Shown: piece after piece, positions 16,737-25,739 of the stretch
Layout: every line of letters begins with the position of its first letter
Position numbering within the stretch: the stretch's first letter is position 1
Origin: Actinomycetaceae bacterium MB13-C1-2
Lineage (GTDB): Bacteria > Actinomycetota > Actinomycetes > Actinomycetales > Actinomycetaceae
Assembly (NCBI GenBank): GCA_035621235.1
Contig: CP141731.1
Coordinates: 2,170,001 to 2,234,000, forward strand
Reading direction: 5' to 3'
DNA length: 64,000 nt
Position numbers and translations under genes: made by a program
Notes under the pieces: model-generated
Seen by the model: the letters and a program-made list of their open reading frames with translations, nothing else
Database searches by the model: none
What the model was told of the DNA's origin: nothing

Positions 16737-17810
16737 CTACTTCCCTTCCCCACCGTCTTCTGATTCACTCGAATCAAGCCAAGTGGCCGTACGAGCCTGA
16801 AGATCACGTCTAACCCGCCTGACCTTCTTGTCCGAAGTCGATCGCAGACCCAGCGAACCGTCACTCCATTCCTGGTCTCGCTCCCACCCTCCGGTCGACC
16901 CCTCGGCCGCAGGAGCCGGGTGCCTTGCAAGCTCATGGGTGCGGCTGCCGGGCGCCATTCGCCGCGCGGACACAAGGTATCCGGTGTGGCCAATCATCCG
17001 ATGGTCGGGCCGTACCGCTAATCCCTGAACATGCCACGTTCTGTTCGTAGAGTCCATTGCTTGTGGTTCAGAGAACGATCCGCACTCCCTGAGCGCCTCG
17101 ACCACGCGTGACATCTGAGGAACAGTGGTTATGTAGCTTACGAAGACTCCTCCGGGCTCAAGAACTCGGGCCACCTGATCAATGAACGTCCAGGGATCAA
17201 GCAGATCCAGCACGACTCGATCGAACGAGGAGTCTTCCATCTGAGACATCGCCTCGCCCAGTTCTTCAACCCTCAGGTCCCAAGCGGGGTGACGACGACC
17301 AAACCAGAGATCTACGTTCGCCGCAGCAATATCGGCGAAGTCTTCCCGAAGCTCGACGGACGTTAGCTCTCCCCTCTCCCCAACCGCAGACAGAAGAGAC
17401 AACGAAAGAGCCCCAGAGCCCACGCCAGACTCAAGTACTCGGGCCCCGGGGAAGATATCACCGACCTGGACTATCTGGGCGGCGTCCTTCGGATAAATGA
17501 TCGCGGCCCCGCGCGGCATTGATAGAACGTAGTCGGAGAGCAGTGGACGAATTACCTGGAAGGTTCGGCCATCTCCCGCGTCGACAACCTGACCATCGGG
17601 TTTGCCGATCACATCGTCGTGATGCAAGATTCCGCGGCTTGACTGAAACTGTCCGCCGTCAACCAGGATGACCGTGTGCATCTTTCCTTTTGGATCCGTT
17701 ATTTGTACTCGATCTCCCTCACGGAGAGCGCCTCGGCGCCCGGCTTGACCCAATAGTGCAACGTTGGACGAGGACGACTCCGAGTCCCGGCTTGTCGGGT
17801 TCAGCTCCAT
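16737..17810 (-). CDS. trmI: tRNA (adenine-58-N1)-methyltransferase
   Basis: The product is 357 residues, ATG at 17810 with AGGAAG upstream. The N-terminal beta domain (LREGDRVQITDPKGKMHTVI, HHDDVIGKPDG) leads into a Rossmann methyltransferase with the SAM loop ARVLESGVGSGALSLSL, acidic SVELRED, and DRVVLDLLDPW, in which the LDLxDPW motif is typical of TrmI. It methylates A58 in the T-loop of tRNAs. The C-terminal 90 residues are polar and extend beyond shorter homologues. It leads the arc-dop-pup-pafA run, as its homologue stands near mpa in mycobacteria. Confidence 0.94.
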   Translation of the reverse strand: MELNPTSRDSESSSSNVALLGQAGRRGALREGDRVQITDPKGKMHTVILVDGGQFQSSRGILHHDDVIGKPDGQVVDAGDGRTFQVIRPLLSDYVLSMPRGAAIIYPKDAAQIVQVGDIFPGARVLESGVGSGALSLSLLSAVGERGELTSVELREDFADIAAANVDLWFGRRHPAWDLRVEELGEAMSQMEDSSFDRVVLDLLDPWTFIDQVARVLEPGGVFVSYITTVPQMSRVVEALRECGSFSEPQAMDSTNRTWHVQGLAVRPDHRMIGHTGYLVSARRMAPGSRTHELARHPAPAAEGSTGGWERDQEWSDGSLGLRSTSDKKVRRVRRDLQARTATWLDSSESEDGGEGK

Positions 17811-17952
17811 GAAGTCTTCCTAACGTCGCGTCTGTCTTTCACGTCAATTCGGCTGCTCAAGCTTATCGGTCTCGGTGCATGGCCCCGCTGTGATCTCGGC
17901 CCGGCCCCTCTTGCGGGACCTTGTTGTCGGAGGGCATCGGTAGTCTTTAGTC

Positions 17953-18783
17953 ATGGCAACTCGATCACCTGCACTGTCCGCATCGCGGGCTAAAGAGTAC
18001 CTTCAATGCCCCCTCAAGTTCCGGTTTCAGGTAATTGATTCTCTTCCCCAGCCACCGTCTGAGGCCGCGGTCAAGGGAACGGTGGTGCACGAGGTGCTTG
18101 AGCGACTGTTTGATCTACCGAGAGAAATCAGGGACGAGCCTCACGCTCGGCAGTTGTTGCCCGAGGCGTGGCGCAAGACTCTACAGCGCGACGAAATGGC
18201 CGCACAGTTGTTTGAGGATGCTGACAAACTAGAGGTGGCTAAGGCAGATACCGAGGAACTGGTCGACTCATATTTCTCAATCGAACACCCTAAGAACCTG
18301 CAGCCTCGCGCTCGGGAACGCTTTATCGACGTTCGTCTCTCCAACGGCATTCTGCTTCGGGGAATCGTTGACCGGATTGACGAAGCCCCGGACGGTGCGC
18401 TTCGAGTAATCGACTACAAGACGGGGCGGGCTCCCAGTCCACGGTTTACCGGTGATGCGCTATTCCAGATGAGGTTCTACGCGCTAATGCTCCGCGAATC
18501 CTGGCGTCTTCCGGCAAGGATGCAGTTGCTTTACCTGCGAAGTGGACAAGTGTTAACTCTAGATCCCGAGCGTCGCGACATTGAGAGGTTCGAAGAAGAG
18601 GTCGAAGACATTTGGGAGCGCATCAAGTCGGATGCTCTGGCTGACAGTTTCAGGCCAAAGAAAAGCAAGCTCTGCGACTGGTGTGCATTCCAGGAACTCT
18701 GTCCGGCTTTCGGAGGTCACCAGCCGCTCCTTCCCGAAGAAGGTCGAGCCAGGCTCCTGACGGTCCAGCAGGATCCCGATTGA
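17953..18783 (+). CDS. RecB-family exonuclease (PD-(D/E)XK, Cas4-like)
   Basis: The product is 276 residues. The N-terminus ALSASRAKEYLQCPLKFRFQ has the first cysteine of an Fe-S cluster; KGTVVHEVLERLF, then GILLRGIVDRIDEAPDG and VIDYKTGRAPSP give the nuclease core (His, Asp, Asp-x-Lys). CDWCAFQELCPAF supplies three more cysteines, so a 4Fe-4S stabilised nuclease as in Cas4/AddB C-termini is likely. It is probably a DNA end-processing or repair enzyme. A TAGTCT box lies six bases before the ATG at 17953 and there is no Shine-Dalgarno, suggesting a leaderless transcript. It is divergent from trmI, as in mycobacteria. Confidence 0.88.
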   Translation: MATRSPALSASRAKEYLQCPLKFRFQVIDSLPQPPSEAAVKGTVVHEVLERLFDLPREIRDEPHARQLLPEAWRKTLQRDEMAAQLFEDADKLEVAKADTEELVDSYFSIEHPKNLQPRARERFIDVRLSNGILLRGIVDRIDEAPDGALRVIDYKTGRAPSPRFTGDALFQMRFYALMLRESWRLPARMQLLYLRSGQVLTLDPERRDIERFEEEVEDIWERIKSDALADSFRPKKSKLCDWCAFQELCPAFGGHQPLLPEEGRARLLTVQQDPD

Positions 18784-18804
18784 GCGGATGCGGGGTAAGG
18801 GACA

Positions 18805-19659
18805 CTAGCCAAGCATCGGCATCGGAGAGATCACGTGCGCTAGTAACAACACGGCGATGAGCGCGGCAAATGCCAGTCGGTAAACCACAAATGGTTTGAA
18901 TGAGTAGGTTGAGACGATTCTCAAGAACCACACGATCACGACGTAACCGACCGCGAAGGCAACCACAGTTGCCAGAAGCGTCGGCATAAATCCAACCGAG
19001 GGGTCCTCGCCCCCAACCGCCTTGAAAAGCTTGTAAAAACCGGAAGCATAGACGGCTGGAAGTGCAAGCAGGAACGAATAGCGCGCAGCATCTTCGCGCT
19101 TAAAACCCATCAGTCGACCGGCAGTAATAGTTCCACCAGAGCGAGAGACCCCTGGAATCAAGGCCATTGCCTGTGCGAATCCGAAGCCGATGGCCTGGCC
19201 CCACGTCATCTTGTCAAGAGTGTTTACCCGCTTTCCGACGGCGTCGGCCCAGCCGAGCAACAGCCCAAAGACAACAAGCATAAGCACTGTGATCCAGAGG
19301 TTTCGGAAATTGGTATCTATCCACTCCTCCAAGAGGATTCCAAGAATCCCAATAGGAAGGGTTCCCACAATGATCATCCAACCGAGTCGAGCGTCAGGAT
19401 CCTTTGAGGTCAGACGCTTCGAGGGAGCCCAGAACGGGAGAGATCGCCACCACCGGCTGATGATGCGCGCAATGTCCCTTCGAAAGTAGATCAGAACAGC
19501 AGTCTCGGTGCCGATCTGTGTGATGGCCGTGAACCCTGCCCCCGGATCCCCCGCCCCGATCAACTCACCAACAAACCGCAGATGCGCCGAAGATGAAATC
19601 GGAAGGAACTCGGTCAAACCCTGAACCAGGCCCATAATCAGGGCTTCAAGCCAATCCAT
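18805..19659 (-). CDS. uppP: Undecaprenyl-diphosphatase
   Basis: The product is 284 residues, a polytopic membrane protein with the two BacA/UppP signatures LTEFLPISSSAHLRF and LIPGVSRSGGTITAGR. It dephosphorylates undecaprenyl pyrophosphate to recycle the lipid carrier for peptidoglycan and other wall polymers; overproduction of the family gives bacitracin resistance. It is convergent with the RecB-like gene. A TAGGCT box eight bases before the ATG with no Shine-Dalgarno is compatible with leaderless transcription. Confidence 0.96.
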   Translation of the reverse strand: MDWLEALIMGLVQGLTEFLPISSSAHLRFVGELIGAGDPGAGFTAITQIGTETAVLIYFRRDIARIISRWWRSLPFWAPSKRLTSKDPDARLGWMIIVGTLPIGILGILLEEWIDTNFRNLWITVLMLVVFGLLLGWADAVGKRVNTLDKMTWGQAIGFGFAQAMALIPGVSRSGGTITAGRLMGFKREDAARYSFLLALPAVYASGFYKLFKAVGGEDPSVGFMPTLLATVVAFAVGYVVIVWFLRIVSTYSFKPFVVYRLAFAALIAVLLLAHVISPMPMLG

Positions 19660-19813
19660 GAGTCAAAAGCCTACCTCGATCAACATCGGGGTAAGACGAT
19701 TGAAGGTAGTGACAAATCTGGATTGAGCCGAGCGCCACAACTGTGTCTCGTCCCAACGTAGAATCAACCCGGTAGCAAAGCAACGAATGTCTCGGTGATG
19801 GAGGAGGGTCATT

Positions 19814-20782
19814 TTGCAGACTCGAAGGCTTGGTCAAAGTGGTCTCGCCCTTTCGACCCTTTCCCTCGGAACGCTCACATGGGGTAGGGATACGGAACCT
19901 GAGGAGGCCCGAGACATCTACGCGCGTTTTGCCGAGGTCGGAGGAACGACGCTGGACATCCCATCCAGCTACCGTCCGGAAGCGATAGCTACGCGGGGCG
20001 AAACCATCGCGACTGTCATTGCCGACGGGCCACTTAAGGATCCGTTGATGGTTCTTCACTCGATCGATCCCACGCCCTCGGTAAAGACTCGATCTGTTGC
20101 GCCAACTGTCTCCGCTCCGTGCTCCCGACGCTCCTTACTTCGTAGTCTGGATGCGGATTTGACAGCCCTCGGTCGGCGAAACGTTGATGTATGGGTGGTC
20201 CATGGACCTCGCCTGGGTGTCCCATACAGAGAAGTGGCCGACACACTGCTTGCGGCTGTCGAATCAGGCCGGGTCACTTACGTTGGACTCGCAGGAATGG
20301 ACCCCTGGGACTACGGGTGTATCTCGGCCCTGCTTGCGGGAACATCAGCGCCGGTTCGCGTCATTGCCTCCCCTCTTTCCCTGCTGCGAGCAACACCTAC
20401 AACCCAACTGCTCTCCCACTGCCTAGAACAGGGCGCTGGGTTCATCGCGCTGGCGCCACTAGCAGGAGGTGCGCTCACTGGGAAGTATCGGCATTCAACC
20501 CCACCTGACTCGCGGGCCGCATCGGCCCATCTTGGCGAGATGGTCAGCGGCTACCTTGGCGCTGACCAATCGAGGGTGATCGAAGCAGTGTCTCGAGTGG
20601 CCGAGGGACTAGGCATCTCGCCCGCCGCCGTTTCGGTATCGTGGGCTCTGGCGCAACAACCGGTTGCCACGTGCGCGATCGGTCCAAGGACACTGCCCCA
20701 GTTTGACTCGATTCTCGACGGGTACGAGACTCGCCTACCCAGAGAGCTACGTGAGGCTTTAACCGATGTAGCAGTTCCCTAG
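19814..20782 (+). CDS. Aldo/keto reductase family protein
   Basis: The product is 322 residues from a TTG at 19814, supported by GGAGG at ideal spacing. The AKR barrel starts MQTRRLGQSGLALSTLSLGT. Of the catalytic tetrad, Tyr is kept in IPSSYRPEA, His in VDVWVVHGPR and a Lys is present in the LKDPLMVLHSID region, but the usual DTAxxYG motif is altered to LDIPSSYRP and the segment after it is atypical, so activity and substrate are uncertain. The C-terminal cofactor end (ISPAAVSVSWALAQQP, GPRTLPQFD) is normal. It is divergent from uppP; the pair shares a roughly 150-bp region. Confidence 0.82.
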   Translation: MQTRRLGQSGLALSTLSLGTLTWGRDTEPEEARDIYARFAEVGGTTLDIPSSYRPEAIATRGETIATVIADGPLKDPLMVLHSIDPTPSVKTRSVAPTVSAPCSRRSLLRSLDADLTALGRRNVDVWVVHGPRLGVPYREVADTLLAAVESGRVTYVGLAGMDPWDYGCISALLAGTSAPVRVIASPLSLLRATPTTQLLSHCLEQGAGFIALAPLAGGALTGKYRHSTPPDSRAASAHLGEMVSGYLGADQSRVIEAVSRVAEGLGISPAAVSVSWALAQQPVATCAIGPRTLPQFDSILDGYETRLPRELREALTDVAVP

Positions 20783-20784
20783 TG

Positions 20785-20897
20785 CGGCGCGTCACGACTT
20801 CGCTCCCTGTCTCACACACCGAGCTGACATCTGTCGGCGATGTCTTCATTTGACTCACGTCGGGCAAGCCCTCGCTCATCCATCTTGTGACGCGCCG
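20785..20897. repeat. Long-loop inverted repeat between genes
   Basis: CGGCGCGTCAC at 20785-20795 is complementary to GTGACGCGCCG at 20887-20897, an 11-bp perfect stem enclosing 91 bases. A smaller internal pairing, GACAT/ATGTC, lies at about 20826-20845. It sits between the convergent reductase and acidic-protein genes and may end transcription or encode a small structured RNA. Confidence 0.4.
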
Positions 20898-20965
20898 ACT
20901 CCCCGCGCGATCTAAGAGACCAACTTGCAGCGAGACATCAGAAAGTCGTGAGTAGACGGATTCGG

Positions 20966-21268
20966 TCAGTCGATTTCCTCGAAATCGTTGTCGGAATCAT
21001 CGTCCGAATCGATGAAGTCTGGGTCTTCATCCTCCAGATCCTCATCGTCATCTTCGTCTTCATCGGAGTCATCAAGAATCTCAAACGGAAGCTCGACGTC
21101 AAATTCAGTAAACAGGGTGTCGTCGTAAGTAAAGAACGCATCTCGAAGTAGATCTTCGGCGTGCTCTAGAAGACTTGGTTGCACAACGTCGATGTTCTGT
21201 GCCAGATCCAAGTGGTGTTCTAGCGCAGCGACCAGACGACTAAGTGCTTCACGTGCGTTACTTGACAT
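20966..21268 (-). CDS. Small protein with long acidic C-terminal tail
   Basis: The product is 100 residues. Residues 1-65 are predicted helical (REALSRLVAALEHHLDLAQ, LEHAEDLLRDAFFTYDDTLF) and the last 33 residues are almost entirely Asp/Glu/Ser. Similar short proteins in Actinobacteria are often labelled 'primosomal protein' without evidence; the function is unknown. An acidic tail of this kind could mimic nucleic acid or bind a basic partner. It stands alone between the reductase and the flavoprotein genes. Confidence 0.7.
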   Translation of the reverse strand: MSSNAREALSRLVAALEHHLDLAQNIDVVQPSLLEHAEDLLRDAFFTYDDTLFTEFDVELPFEILDDSDEDEDDDEDLEDEDPDFIDSDDDSDNDFEEID

Positions 21269-21404
21269 AGGTCCACTCTAGTTCCGTTCTTCAACGGTGA
21301 CGAACACTCAGGGGCACGAAACGGCAACGAACATGCTTATGAGCACCGTTTTCGGCCGACCCGGTTGTATCCGCGTCCCAGGCACGGCCCACCCCAAGAG
21401 CGAT

Positions 21405-22502
21405 CTACGGAAGCGACATCTGTGATCGTTGGACCGAAACCATCAAATCAGTTCCCTTAATCTCGGCAGTTTGGTCAGCACCGAGAATCTTGGTTTGCCC
21501 TAGATCATCAACCAGCTGAGATGCGCCGTGACTGGGGCCCATTGAAAGAACAATCCAGTCCCGCCGGATTTGATAGACGGAATCCGGCTCTTCGCCGTTG
21601 ATCTGCGATGCGATGTTGGCAACCACTACTCGCGCATGGCTACGGGCCGCGTCCGCACGCTTGGACTCAGCGACATCGGTAACGTCCCCGATCGCGTAAG
21701 TATTTGGATGACCCACTACCTGAAGTGTTGGAAGTACCTTTATCGACCCGTCCTGGTTCAGCGCCTCCGCATAGTCAGTGTTACGAAGATATCCGGTTGC
21801 TGGCTCAGTCCCGAAACACTGGAACCACATATCTGCCTCAACGGTGTTTCCCGCAGTAGTCACGACCTGAAATCGACCCAGGGTTCCCAGCGGATTGGGA
21901 GGAAGGAAAGCAAGTGGCGCACCGGCAATCACCTCAATGCCGAGTTCTTCGGCCTGTTCCTGTACCAGCGAACGGAACTCGTCGGTGTACCCGCTGTACG
22001 GAAGAATCCGGTCTTCCTTCTCGACAATAACAACCTCCAGGTCAGGAAACTCTGCTACCAGTTCGCCAGCCATCTCCAGCCCAACAGTTCCTCCACCGAC
22101 CAGCAGTACTCGGCCAGCTTGCTTCAGACTCTCTCGGGTGTCATCCAGTCGTTGCTTGGAGACGGCGCTCTGGCTGGTGATGTGCTTCGCCGGGAACGGA
22201 TAGGTTGACCCGGTGGCGATAACCAGATAATCGGCCTCAATCGGGTCTTGACCGTAGAGGTAGACCGTATTGCCAACTACTTTAGAGACAGTGGCGTGAA
22301 CCACCTCACCGTTAGTGAGCAAGTACGAGTACGGCATGAAGATCGCCTCCTGCCACACACTGTCGACGGCAGCTCTCATAGCCGCCGCGTGATGAACAAA
22401 TTGGTCCTTTCTTTCGACCAGGACGACGTCCGCAATAGGATCTAGCCCTTTGGCGACTGTAACTCCGCCATAACCACCGCCGATAACCACCACTCGTGCC
22501 AC
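21405..22502 (-). CDS. NADH dehydrogenase-like FAD/NAD(P) oxidoreductase
   Basis: The product is 365 residues from a GTG at 22502 with AAGGA upstream; the frame continues to 22550 without homology. FAD-binding ARVVVIGGGYGGVTVAKGL opens the protein, the NAD(P) loop GRVLLVGGGTVGLEMAGEL is central, and NTYAIGDVTDV is the second FAD motif. The order matches the AIF/FSP1 and type II NADH dehydrogenase superfamily. There is no clear C-terminal membrane helix, so a peripheral quinone or other electron-acceptor reductase is likely; the acceptor is unknown. It is followed by no operon partner on the same strand. Confidence 0.85.
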   Translation of the reverse strand: MARVVVIGGGYGGVTVAKGLDPIADVVLVERKDQFVHHAAAMRAAVDSVWQEAIFMPYSYLLTNGEVVHATVSKVVGNTVYLYGQDPIEADYLVIATGSTYPFPAKHITSQSAVSKQRLDDTRESLKQAGRVLLVGGGTVGLEMAGELVAEFPDLEVVIVEKEDRILPYSGYTDEFRSLVQEQAEELGIEVIAGAPLAFLPPNPLGTLGRFQVVTTAGNTVEADMWFQCFGTEPATGYLRNTDYAEALNQDGSIKVLPTLQVVGHPNTYAIGDVTDVAESKRADAARSHARVVVANIASQINGEEPDSVYQIRRDWIVLSMGPSHGASQLVDDLGQTKILGADQTAEIKGTDLMVSVQRSQMSLP

Positions 22503-22573
22503 AGCAGTTCCTTCTCTACTAGAACTTTCGGATATTAAGACTAAGGCCACTGAAGCTCAGTTGCATGAGACCA

Positions 22574-24643
22574 TCAAAGTCCACGACGACGTATCACCGC
22601 AGCACCCTCTGGTTCATGGCCCCGAACTGCAATAAAGGACTCCAGAGGATCCCGGGAGTTGCCTCGACTCAGCAGTTCAACACGGAGTCTCTCCCCCGCC
22701 TCACGGTTTAGTCCACCATCAGACGACCTTGAAGCTTCATCTCGGAACCATTCTTCCAGTTCACCAACCATAGCTTCAGCCCACATATACGAGTAATAAC
22801 CGGCATCGTATCCCCCCGCAAATGCATGGGCGAAGTACGGTGTTCGGTATCGAGGAACCGCGAATGGATTCGCGGCGCCATACCTCTCAAGCGCATCAGC
22901 TTCGAAACTATCTACCTGCTCCGCTTCCTCAGGAAGGTCGGACGGGCTGTCATGCCAAGCCTGATCAATAAGCGCGGATTGAACATACTCAAGAGTCGCA
23001 TACGGCTGCCCGAAGAACTTTGACCTAGCGAGCGCCTCCCTGGTGTCCAAGGGTAGTTCTTCGCCGGTCTTCCAGTGCTTCGCATAGCTCGCCAGCACCT
23101 CCGGATGGAAGGCCCACATCTCATTTAGTTGGCTTGGAAGTTCAACGAAATCACGAGGAACGTTAGTTCCAGCCGTCGCGTCGTAGTGAGTTTTTGTAAG
23201 CAGTCCATGCAGAGCATGACCGAACTCATGGAATACGGTTTCTACGTTGTCCCACGTCAACAGAGTCGGCTCACCTGTCGCAGGTCTCTCGAAGTTCGCA
23301 TTGTTGGTTATCACTGGGAGCTTTCCAGAGCGCTCTGAGCCTGGGAAAATGTCTGACATCCAGGCCCCACCGCTCTTTCCTGGACGCACATAGTAATCCG
23401 CCATGAACAAACCTATGGTGTTGCCGTTCTCGTCTCGGACCTCCCAGGACTCAGTCTCGGGCGACCATCCGACAATGTCAGGACGAGGCTCGAAGGTCAG
23501 ACCGTAAAGGCGGCGCGCCGCAAAGAAGATTCCGTCGTTTACAACCCGGTCTAGTTCGAAGTAGTCACGAAGCTCAGCAGAGTCCACGCCGAGCGCCAGC
23601 TTTCGTGCTCTCTCCTCGTAATAGGGCCAGTCAGAGACAGAGAAATCGACTTCATCTTCGCGCGCAAGTTTCGTGTATTCGTTGGCCTCACGATCAAGCG
23701 CAACTTTCGCTGCTTCTCCGACCTCCACCAGCAACGCACGCGCCGCCTCGGGGGATGGCACCGTCTCCTCGTCTACCACTATCGCGGCGTGCGAGGGATA
23801 GCCGAGAAGCTTTGCGCGACGTGCGCGAAGCTTCGTCAACTTAACGATGAGATCACGGGTGTCAGTCGCGCTGTCACCGGTCGAACCGCGACCCAGAGAA
23901 TTCTCTAGCGCGCGGGCTCGAACCTCGGGGCTCTTCAGAGAAGCTAGCTTTGGAGGAATCGAGAAGTTCGATACCCCCATTCTCCAGGTTGCAGTCCCCT
24001 TCCTCGTGTCCGTCTGCGCCGCGGCAATTTCGCCGTCGCTTAGACCTTCTAACTCGCCTAGGTCCTCCCCGGTGATTCCGGTGTCTTGAAGCTGCCGAGA
24101 AATCCGGGTGTCAATCTGCGCCTCAAGACCTGCAATCTCCTGGTTCATTGCCCGAAGGTCTTCTTTCGCTCGAGCATTGAGCTTAACTCCAGAGCGCTCA
24201 AAGTCCTTTATGGTCTGGTCAACCAACCAGCGCGTCTCCTCATCAAGGTTCTTTAGCGTGGCGACTTCTTTGTAGCGCTCGTAGAGTTGCTCATTGGTGT
24301 AGAAGTCATCCGAGTGCGCGGCGAACACCGGAGCTAGCCTCTCTTGGAGTTCCTCCAGTTCTGGACCTCCGATTGAGGACGCGAGAGTCCAAAAGACACC
24401 GGCGGCTCGTGTCAGTAGCTCACCTGCGCGATCGACGGCCTCGACAGTGTTTTCAACATCAGCAGACTCCGGATTGGTTGCAATGCGATCCCAATCCTCA
24501 AACTCCTCCTGGATCCCGGCCATGACCGCTGGTTCAATGTCCTCAATTTCGATTGCGGCAAAATCTGGAACTCCGAACGGCAGACCAGATGGCTCCATAA
24601 GCGGGTTTCTACGAGTCACTTCGGCTTGCTGCTCAGTTGGCAT
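22574..24643 (-). CDS. dcp: M3-family zinc metallopeptidase (peptidyl-dipeptidase Dcp-like)
   Basis: The product is 689 residues. The zinc motif HEFGHALHGL is near residue 470 in TVFHEFGHALHG, with the third zinc ligand region downstream (ELPSQLNEMWAFHPE). The N-terminal helical lid and C-terminal GGYDAGYYSYMWAEAM match Dcp/oligopeptidase A. It has no signal peptide, so it is a cytoplasmic peptide-degrading enzyme removing dipeptides. The ATG overlaps the end of the upstream MazG-like gene by 11 bases, with GGAG in place, so the two are co-translated. The choice of Dcp over OpdA rests on overall resemblance only. Confidence 0.9.
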   Translation of the reverse strand: MPTEQQAEVTRRNPLMEPSGLPFGVPDFAAIEIEDIEPAVMAGIQEEFEDWDRIATNPESADVENTVEAVDRAGELLTRAAGVFWTLASSIGGPELEELQERLAPVFAAHSDDFYTNEQLYERYKEVATLKNLDEETRWLVDQTIKDFERSGVKLNARAKEDLRAMNQEIAGLEAQIDTRISRQLQDTGITGEDLGELEGLSDGEIAAAQTDTRKGTATWRMGVSNFSIPPKLASLKSPEVRARALENSLGRGSTGDSATDTRDLIVKLTKLRARRAKLLGYPSHAAIVVDEETVPSPEAARALLVEVGEAAKVALDREANEYTKLAREDEVDFSVSDWPYYEERARKLALGVDSAELRDYFELDRVVNDGIFFAARRLYGLTFEPRPDIVGWSPETESWEVRDENGNTIGLFMADYYVRPGKSGGAWMSDIFPGSERSGKLPVITNNANFERPATGEPTLLTWDNVETVFHEFGHALHGLLTKTHYDATAGTNVPRDFVELPSQLNEMWAFHPEVLASYAKHWKTGEELPLDTREALARSKFFGQPYATLEYVQSALIDQAWHDSPSDLPEEAEQVDSFEADALERYGAANPFAVPRYRTPYFAHAFAGGYDAGYYSYMWAEAMVGELEEWFRDEASRSSDGGLNREAGERLRVELLSRGNSRDPLESFIAVRGHEPEGAAVIRRRGL

Positions 24644-25184
24644 CTGCTACTCCTTCGGCGATCGCACGGTCACGTTCTTCTAGAACAGCCGCGATATCAG
24701 GTTGACGGAAATTCGGCCCCTTAAGGACCTTCCCGTCCTCTCTCCGCTTGACGGACCCATCGGGCATAAGTTTGGACAGGTTCGAGGAATGCACTTCAGC
24801 CAGAATCGAGTCGAGATCAATTCCAGACTCCAAAGCCATCCCGTAGATCACGTAAACCAGGTCGGCCAAGGCATCGGCCGTCTCCACGATATCGCGAACG
24901 CCCTCGTCAACCGCGGTTGTCGCGGCCTGAGCAACCGCGACACCAGCACGCTGCCCGTAGACCGCAGTGAAGAGCTCGGCGACTTCTTCGGCAATGAGGC
25001 CCATACGCATATTGAGCCGGTCGTAGTCGAGGGTTGAGGGTTGCGCGTCCCGAATCCGGTCGGGCATCTGATAGACGTTATGGAACTCACCTACCAGAGC
25101 GGCTGGCTTAGATCCGTCGATCTGGCCCCTGCTTCGAGTCAGTCCGCTGGATGTGTCTCCACTGTTTTGCGCCCACTGGTTCAA
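24633..25184 (-). CDS. MazG-like / phosphoribosyl-ATP pyrophosphatase-like NTP hydrolase
   Basis: The product is 183 residues from a TTG at 25184 with AGGA upstream. The core (about 60-150) has the all-alpha NTP pyrophosphatase pattern: MGLIAEEVAELFTAVYG with the EExxE helix and ETADALADLVYVIYG with the ExxD helix, followed by KLMPDGSVKRREDGKVLKGP, a tail seen in related hydrolases. These enzymes cleave non-canonical NTPs or nucleotides to monophosphates and pyrophosphate; the substrate is unknown. It is first in a two-gene unit with the M3 peptidase, an arrangement without an obvious metabolic reason. Confidence 0.82.
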   Translation of the reverse strand: MNQWAQNSGDTSSGLTRSRGQIDGSKPAALVGEFHNVYQMPDRIRDAQPSTLDYDRLNMRMGLIAEEVAELFTAVYGQRAGVAVAQAATTAVDEGVRDIVETADALADLVYVIYGMALESGIDLDSILAEVHSSNLSKLMPDGSVKRREDGKVLKGPNFRQPDIAAVLEERDRAIAEGVADAN

Positions 25185-25318
25185 TGACGGTCCTAGAGTC
25201 TCGATCTGCTGATGTGTCGTGAGAGAAAGAGGCGAATGCCGATTTGCTCACCATGGCAGTCTACCGATTTTCCTGACGCGCCTTTGCGTGCTAACTTTGA
25301 GTCGCTCTAGAGCGCATC

Positions 25319-25404
25319 GCGCGGGTGGCGGAATAGGTAGACGCGCTAGCTTGAGGTGCTAGTCCTCGTATTAGAGGGTGGGGGTTCAAGTCCCCCTCCG
25401 CGCA
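25319..25404 (+). tRNA. tRNA-Leu(GAG)
   Basis: Acceptor GCGCGGG/TCCGCGC (one G-U), D arm GCGGAATAGGTAGACGC, anticodon stem CTAGC/GCTAG with loop TTGAGGT, a class II variable arm around TCCTCGTATTAGAGGG, T arm GGGGG-TTCAAGT-CCCCC, discriminator A. It is 86 bases without encoded CCA. The anticodon GAG reads CUC/CUU. It is a conventional leucine tRNA and contrasts with the short CAA tRNA at 3579. Confidence 0.95.
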
Positions 25405-25414
25405 CGGAGCGAAG

Positions 25415-25460
25415 TGGTCTCTGACCTGGCCTTTTAGGGGTTCGGTCAGAGGCCATTTTT
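25415..25460 (+). terminator. Rho-independent terminator of tRNA-Leu
   Basis: Stem TGGTCTCTGACC / GGTCAGAGGCCA (12 bp, one G-U) with a 17-base loop, followed directly by TTTTT at 25456-25460. Confidence 0.9.
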
Positions 25461-25739
25461 CGTCTTGTCAACGATTCGTGTCCACAGAGCAACTTCCGGG
25501 GGCCAACACATAAATCGCGGCCCTTTTGGGCATGAACGAAACAATCTGCGCCACACCCGACCTACGTCCTGCGCCCCGGCTGATCCTCATTTTCAAGGGG
25601 CCAGAGAGCCGCGTATTTATTGGCCTATCACCCAGGCGCATCACCCAAATGTGAATTCGTCAAACTTAGGTAATAAGTCCTATGCTAGACGCACGCTTCA
25701 GGCGTATGAAGCACCCAAAACACTAGGAGAAGGAACCTA

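Noticed and set aside
18035-18350. Cas4 adaptation nuclease call for the RecB-like gene
   Set aside because: The Fe-S and nuclease motifs resemble Cas4, but no CRISPR array or cas gene is near and the gene sits in the conserved trmI neighbourhood.
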